A DNA stretch of 64,000 nucleotides from Sanghuangporus weigelae (lineage: Eukaryota; Basidiomycota; Agaricomycetes; Hymenochaetales; Hymenochaetaceae): NCBI GenBank assembly GCA_033182465.1, contig CP137329.1, positions 1,240,001 to 1,304,000 on the forward strand, given 5' to 3'. Under the pieces are notes generated by a model. The model ran no database searches. It had not been told where the DNA came from and saw only the letters and a program-made list of their open reading frames with translations. How positions within the stretch are numbered: position 1 is the stretch's first letter; every line of letters begins with the position of its first letter. The translations under genes were made by a program, and so were the position numbers. Of the stretch, positions 62,377-64,000 are shown piece after piece.

Positions 62377-62809
62377 CGGGCACCGACAAGTGCGTTACCA
62401 GGTGGAACGCTCCGAAACTCAGTATGCCTATTATACTCGATATCCAGATAGTCCTGGCGATGGGACCTGAATTCGAAAACCAGTATGGAGGAGCCATGAT
62501 GGAGACAAGGATGGTGGTTGTCGGAAGGAAAGAGAGAGATGAGGCCGTTCTGCTTTATATATATGATGGCCGGATTGATGATACCTCGCCTCGTGTCTTT
62601 AATTTTGAGACTTCTTCTGGGAGTCACTCCCTCTCCCTCGCCCGATTAGGTGTGAGTCCTCATTCGGTAACATACATCGCGCGAACACACAATGGTCCAA
62701 GAGTTAGGAAGAGGAAGTTTCCGTGTTCGGATTGATCCATTCCATTGTACGTCGATCTAGTATAACCTCTCAAGAAGAAGCTCACCAACGACAAATCCAG
62801 ACCTCTCGA
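62377..62809. other. Intergenic region
   Basis: About 0.43 kb between the TPR-CHAT start and the end of the second metallophosphatase. Short open frames on both strands show no domain. Nothing else is seen. Confidence 0.4.
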
Positions 62810-64000
62810 TCAACTCCAAGCCTGCTGTGCGAAAACGCCGAAAACTTCATTGGTTAACAGATCACTATAACTCGCAATATCTCCTTCAGTGTAATTCTTC
62901 CCGCTCCCTTCTTCGGTCTCCAATTCGTTAAGACTCTCGAGCACGTCCGAGGCGATGAAGTCCACGAAGACGAGGTCGATCGGCGTGTCGTCTGAGATGG
63001 ATGTGAGGTTTGATGAGGATGATGAAGGAATGTCGGTTGACGAGATATATGCGGGTGAAGAGTAGAAGGGGAGCGGCGCGTGTGGAGTGTCATCGCCAGT
63101 ACCCGGGCAAGACTGAGATTCAAGAATTGTCGTTATGAGATTAAAAAAAGTGGAAGAAAGAAAATAAGAAAGAACGTACGTCTGAGGTGACATATCCTAC
63201 CGTCGATGTCTCATCAGTCAAATTCCCATCTCGCCTCTGCAACTGCAACTCCCTAGCTTTCGCATACATCTGCCCAAGCCACTTCTTATACACCATCTCC
63301 ACCTCTCCCCTCCTATACAACTCCTCCCTCCATCTCTTCTCACCTCTTCGTGCACTTCGCTTAACCTTGCTCGCCTCCCCACCTTCCTCATTCAGCAGTC
63401 CCAATACCTGCCGTGCAACTCCATAACTCACATTGCCTAAAAACAGAAATGCATTCCTAAACGGCGAAGTCGCCAGCTGGTCGTTCTTCGTAAATGGCCC
63501 CTCGAAGATGTCGAATCTTTGCGAACCGCTGACCGCTATAAAGAGCGCCGGTGGGGTAGTACTATTGTCTCCCTGAGAAGAGCGAGTGTTGTTGATCCCG
63601 AGTGCAACTGGGACGGCTTCAGAGACGAATAGTGTGAGAGAGGAGCCGTAACTTGGATATGGATCCCTGTTCAACACAAGATCAGATTCCACTGATTGGA
63701 ATTATGTGTTACTCACCGAGAGATGGTGTAATCCTGAGGGGCGGTCCCAAATGTGAAGTTCAAATCAAATCGCACCGCGAGGTCTTCCAGTCCACGAGTA
63801 ATGGATTGGCCGTACGAAGTGTCGAAGGTGTGGTTGTTCCGCCCCGTGTGGAACTACAGACAATACAGTTAAATAATGTGGCAAGTCAACATAACAAAGA
63901 CAATAATTATGAACAGAGATGTTTCAACAACATGAAAGGAGAAACGATGTATTTGTACCTACCTCGTACGTGAGCCGGTTCGCGTCGAGGTACCGACGTG
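62810..64000 (-). CDS. Secreted metallophosphatase, 5'-nucleotidase-like (copy 2, cut by window end)
   Basis: This is the 3' half of a paralogue of the gene at 46840-49295. It shares, in the same order, [12 protein letters not shown] at the window edge, [88 protein letters not shown], a TPIDLVFVDFIASDVLE segment and a C-terminus LFGVFAQQAWS-like in wording and position. Introns fall at matching places. The catalytic metal-binding half lies beyond the window. The protein differs at many residues from copy 1, so the duplication is not very recent. No break is seen in the part present. Confidence 0.88.

Overview
The window looks like nuclear DNA of a mushroom-forming basidiomycete (Agaricomycetes). 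The reasons are many short introns of about 41-150 nt, intron-split housekeeping genes packed closely on both strands, a chromodomain Gypsy element, a Copia element, two DUF6534-type seven-helix membrane proteins, and a TPR-CHAT gene of the kind multiplied in these fungi. This placement is inferred from gene content and was not searched.

Layout. (1) About 0.1-15.5 kb is a stack of transposons: a long inverted-repeat (fold-back) element holds a Copia LTR element, which holds a chromodomain Gypsy LTR element and an unexplained GC-rich 1.7-kb segment. Target duplications fix the order of the two LTR insertions. (2) About 16-32 kb is a compact housekeeping block: ETF-ubiquinone oxidoreductase, mitochondrial [2Fe-2S] ferredoxin, an F-box/WD40 protein, a TA-flanked MITE, an Asterix (PAT complex) homologue, a HotDog acyl-CoA thioesterase, HMG-CoA lyase, and the unfolded-protein sensor IRE1 divergent from HMG-CoA lyase. 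(3) About 33-46.5 kb holds a serine-rich membrane protein, a disordered acidic protein, the WD40 ribosome-biogenesis factor Jip5, a DUF6534 gene with an apparent frameshift, and the cohesin subunit SCC3/STAG. (4) About 46.8-64 kb is more accessory: two paralogous secreted metallophosphatases in the same orientation bracket a small unknown gene, an MFS transporter with irregular exon joins, a second DUF6534 gene with a 14-nt exon, and a broken TPR-CHAT gene with about 16 repeats.

How the genes relate. Four genes in the 16-28 kb block are mitochondrial or probably so. ETF-QO and HMG-CoA lyase both serve leucine and fatty-acid breakdown, ferredoxin serves Fe-S and heme A synthesis, and the thioesterase would act on acyl-CoA. 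IRE1 and Asterix both act in ER protein folding. No fungal secondary-metabolite cluster, CRISPR array, rRNA or convincing tRNA was seen. Exon coordinates were derived by eye from splice motifs and conserved protein motifs, so they may be off by a base or two.
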